DNA from: Actinomycetes bacterium
Lineage (GTDB): Bacteria > Actinomycetota > Acidimicrobiia > Spongiisociales > UBA4744
NCBI GenBank assembly: GCA_024641205.1
Contig: JAHEDM010000152.1
Coordinates: 1 to 6,731 of the forward strand
Direction of reading: 5' to 3'
Length of the DNA: 6,731 nt
Part shown: piece after piece, positions 6,367 to 6,731 of the stretch
Layout: each line of letters starts with the position of its first letter
Numbering within the stretch: the stretch's first letter is position 1
The notes under the pieces: model-generated
Told to the model about the DNA's origin: nothing
Databases searched by the model: none
The model's input: only the letters and a program-made list of their open reading frames with translations
Program-made: the position numbers and the translations under genes

Positions 6367-6731
6367 GTGGCGCTCCAAGCCGGTCTGCTGATCGTCGGCG
6401 CCTACCTGGTTGGATCCATTCCTACCGGCTACCTGGCAGCCCAACTCCTGAAAGGAATCGACCTGCGCCGCTACGGGAGCGGCACCCCCACCGGGTCAAT
6501 GGTCTATGAGCATGTAGCCCAATGGGCCGTAGTGCCGGTTGGCCTCTTCGACATTGGCAAGGCCGCCCTCCCGACCTGGCTGGCCCTGCAACTGAATCTC
6601 GGCATGGGGGTGGCCATTGCGGCCGGATTGGCAGCAGTGGCCGGGCACAATTGGCCGGTGTTCTTGGGTTTCACCGGTGGAAGAGGCCTCAGCGGGTTCT
6701 TGGGTGTCTTGGTGGTGGTCTTTCCGCTGGG
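6367..6731 (+). CDS. PlsY-like glycerol-3-phosphate acyltransferase, divergent motifs, 3' end beyond window
   Basis: PlsY is a membrane enzyme that moves an acyl group from acyl-phosphate to glycerol-3-phosphate. GTG 6367 follows the degV stop by two bases, and 121 codons lie in the window. Apolar stretches at about residues 4-26, 52-75, 78-95 and 108-121 fit membrane segments. Family landmarks are GSIPTGYLA (16-24), IDLRRYGSG (31-39), FDIGKAALP (61-69) and GHNWPVFLGFTGGRG (93-107). The catalytic motifs are altered: canonical GSGNxGATNxxR reads GSGTPTGSMVYE (37-48), keeping Ser38 but replacing the two Asn and the Arg; canonical GGKGVAT reads GGRGLSG (104-110). The third motif is off the window. 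It may be an active enzyme with a different acceptor, a distinct subfamily, or a non-catalytic partner of the DegV protein. The fold family is well supported, the activity is not. Confidence 0.8.
   Translation, partial: MALQAGLLIVGAYLVGSIPTGYLAAQLLKGIDLRRYGSGTPTGSMVYEHVAQWAVVPVGLFDIGKAALPTWLALQLNLGMGVAIAAGLAAVAGHNWPVFLGFTGGRGLSGFLGVLVVVFPL

Overview
This is a G+C-rich (roughly 60-65%, by eye), densely packed bacterial chromosome segment. Frequent GTG starts, short gene gaps and the protein families present suggest an uncultured Actinomycetota member, perhaps Acidimicrobiia. That placement is inference; no rRNA or other phylogenetic marker lies in the window. I see no mobile element, CRISPR array, tRNA or rRNA.

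Layout. Bases 1-2218 hold a two-gene forward operon: an FMN-dependent alpha-hydroxy-acid oxidase whose start is cut by the window edge, then, after a few bases, a class V PLP enzyme of the isopenicillin-N-epimerase-like type. Next comes a 280-base gap (2219-2498) with two strong hairpins. Bases 2499-4558 hold two radical SAM genes joined by an ATGA stop/start overlap: a PflX-type protein (COG1313) and the AmmeMemoRadiSam radical SAM enzyme (AmrS). A MEMO1-type protein (AmrB) lies on the minus strand, its 3' end overlapping that of amrS by 20 bases. A 167-base divergent intergenic region separates amrB from a second forward operon: a DegV/FakB-type fatty-acid-binding protein followed after two bases by a PlsY-like membrane acyltransferase that runs off the right edge.

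How the genes fit together. The centre is an AmmeMemoRadiSam locus with AmrS and AmrB present, no AMMECR1-type AmrA in view, and an extra PflX-type radical SAM protein coupled to AmrS. In Firmicutes, DegV/FakB proteins present fatty acids to the kinase FakA, and PlsY uses the resulting acyl-phosphate, so the degV-plsY-like pair suggests a fatty-acid/phospholipid module. No FakA-like kinase is visible. The PlsY-like protein departs strongly from the canonical catalytic motifs and is the most unusual protein here. No wholly undescribed system can be demonstrated from this window; the best leads are the altered acyltransferase beside DegV and the paired radical SAM proteins facing MEMO.
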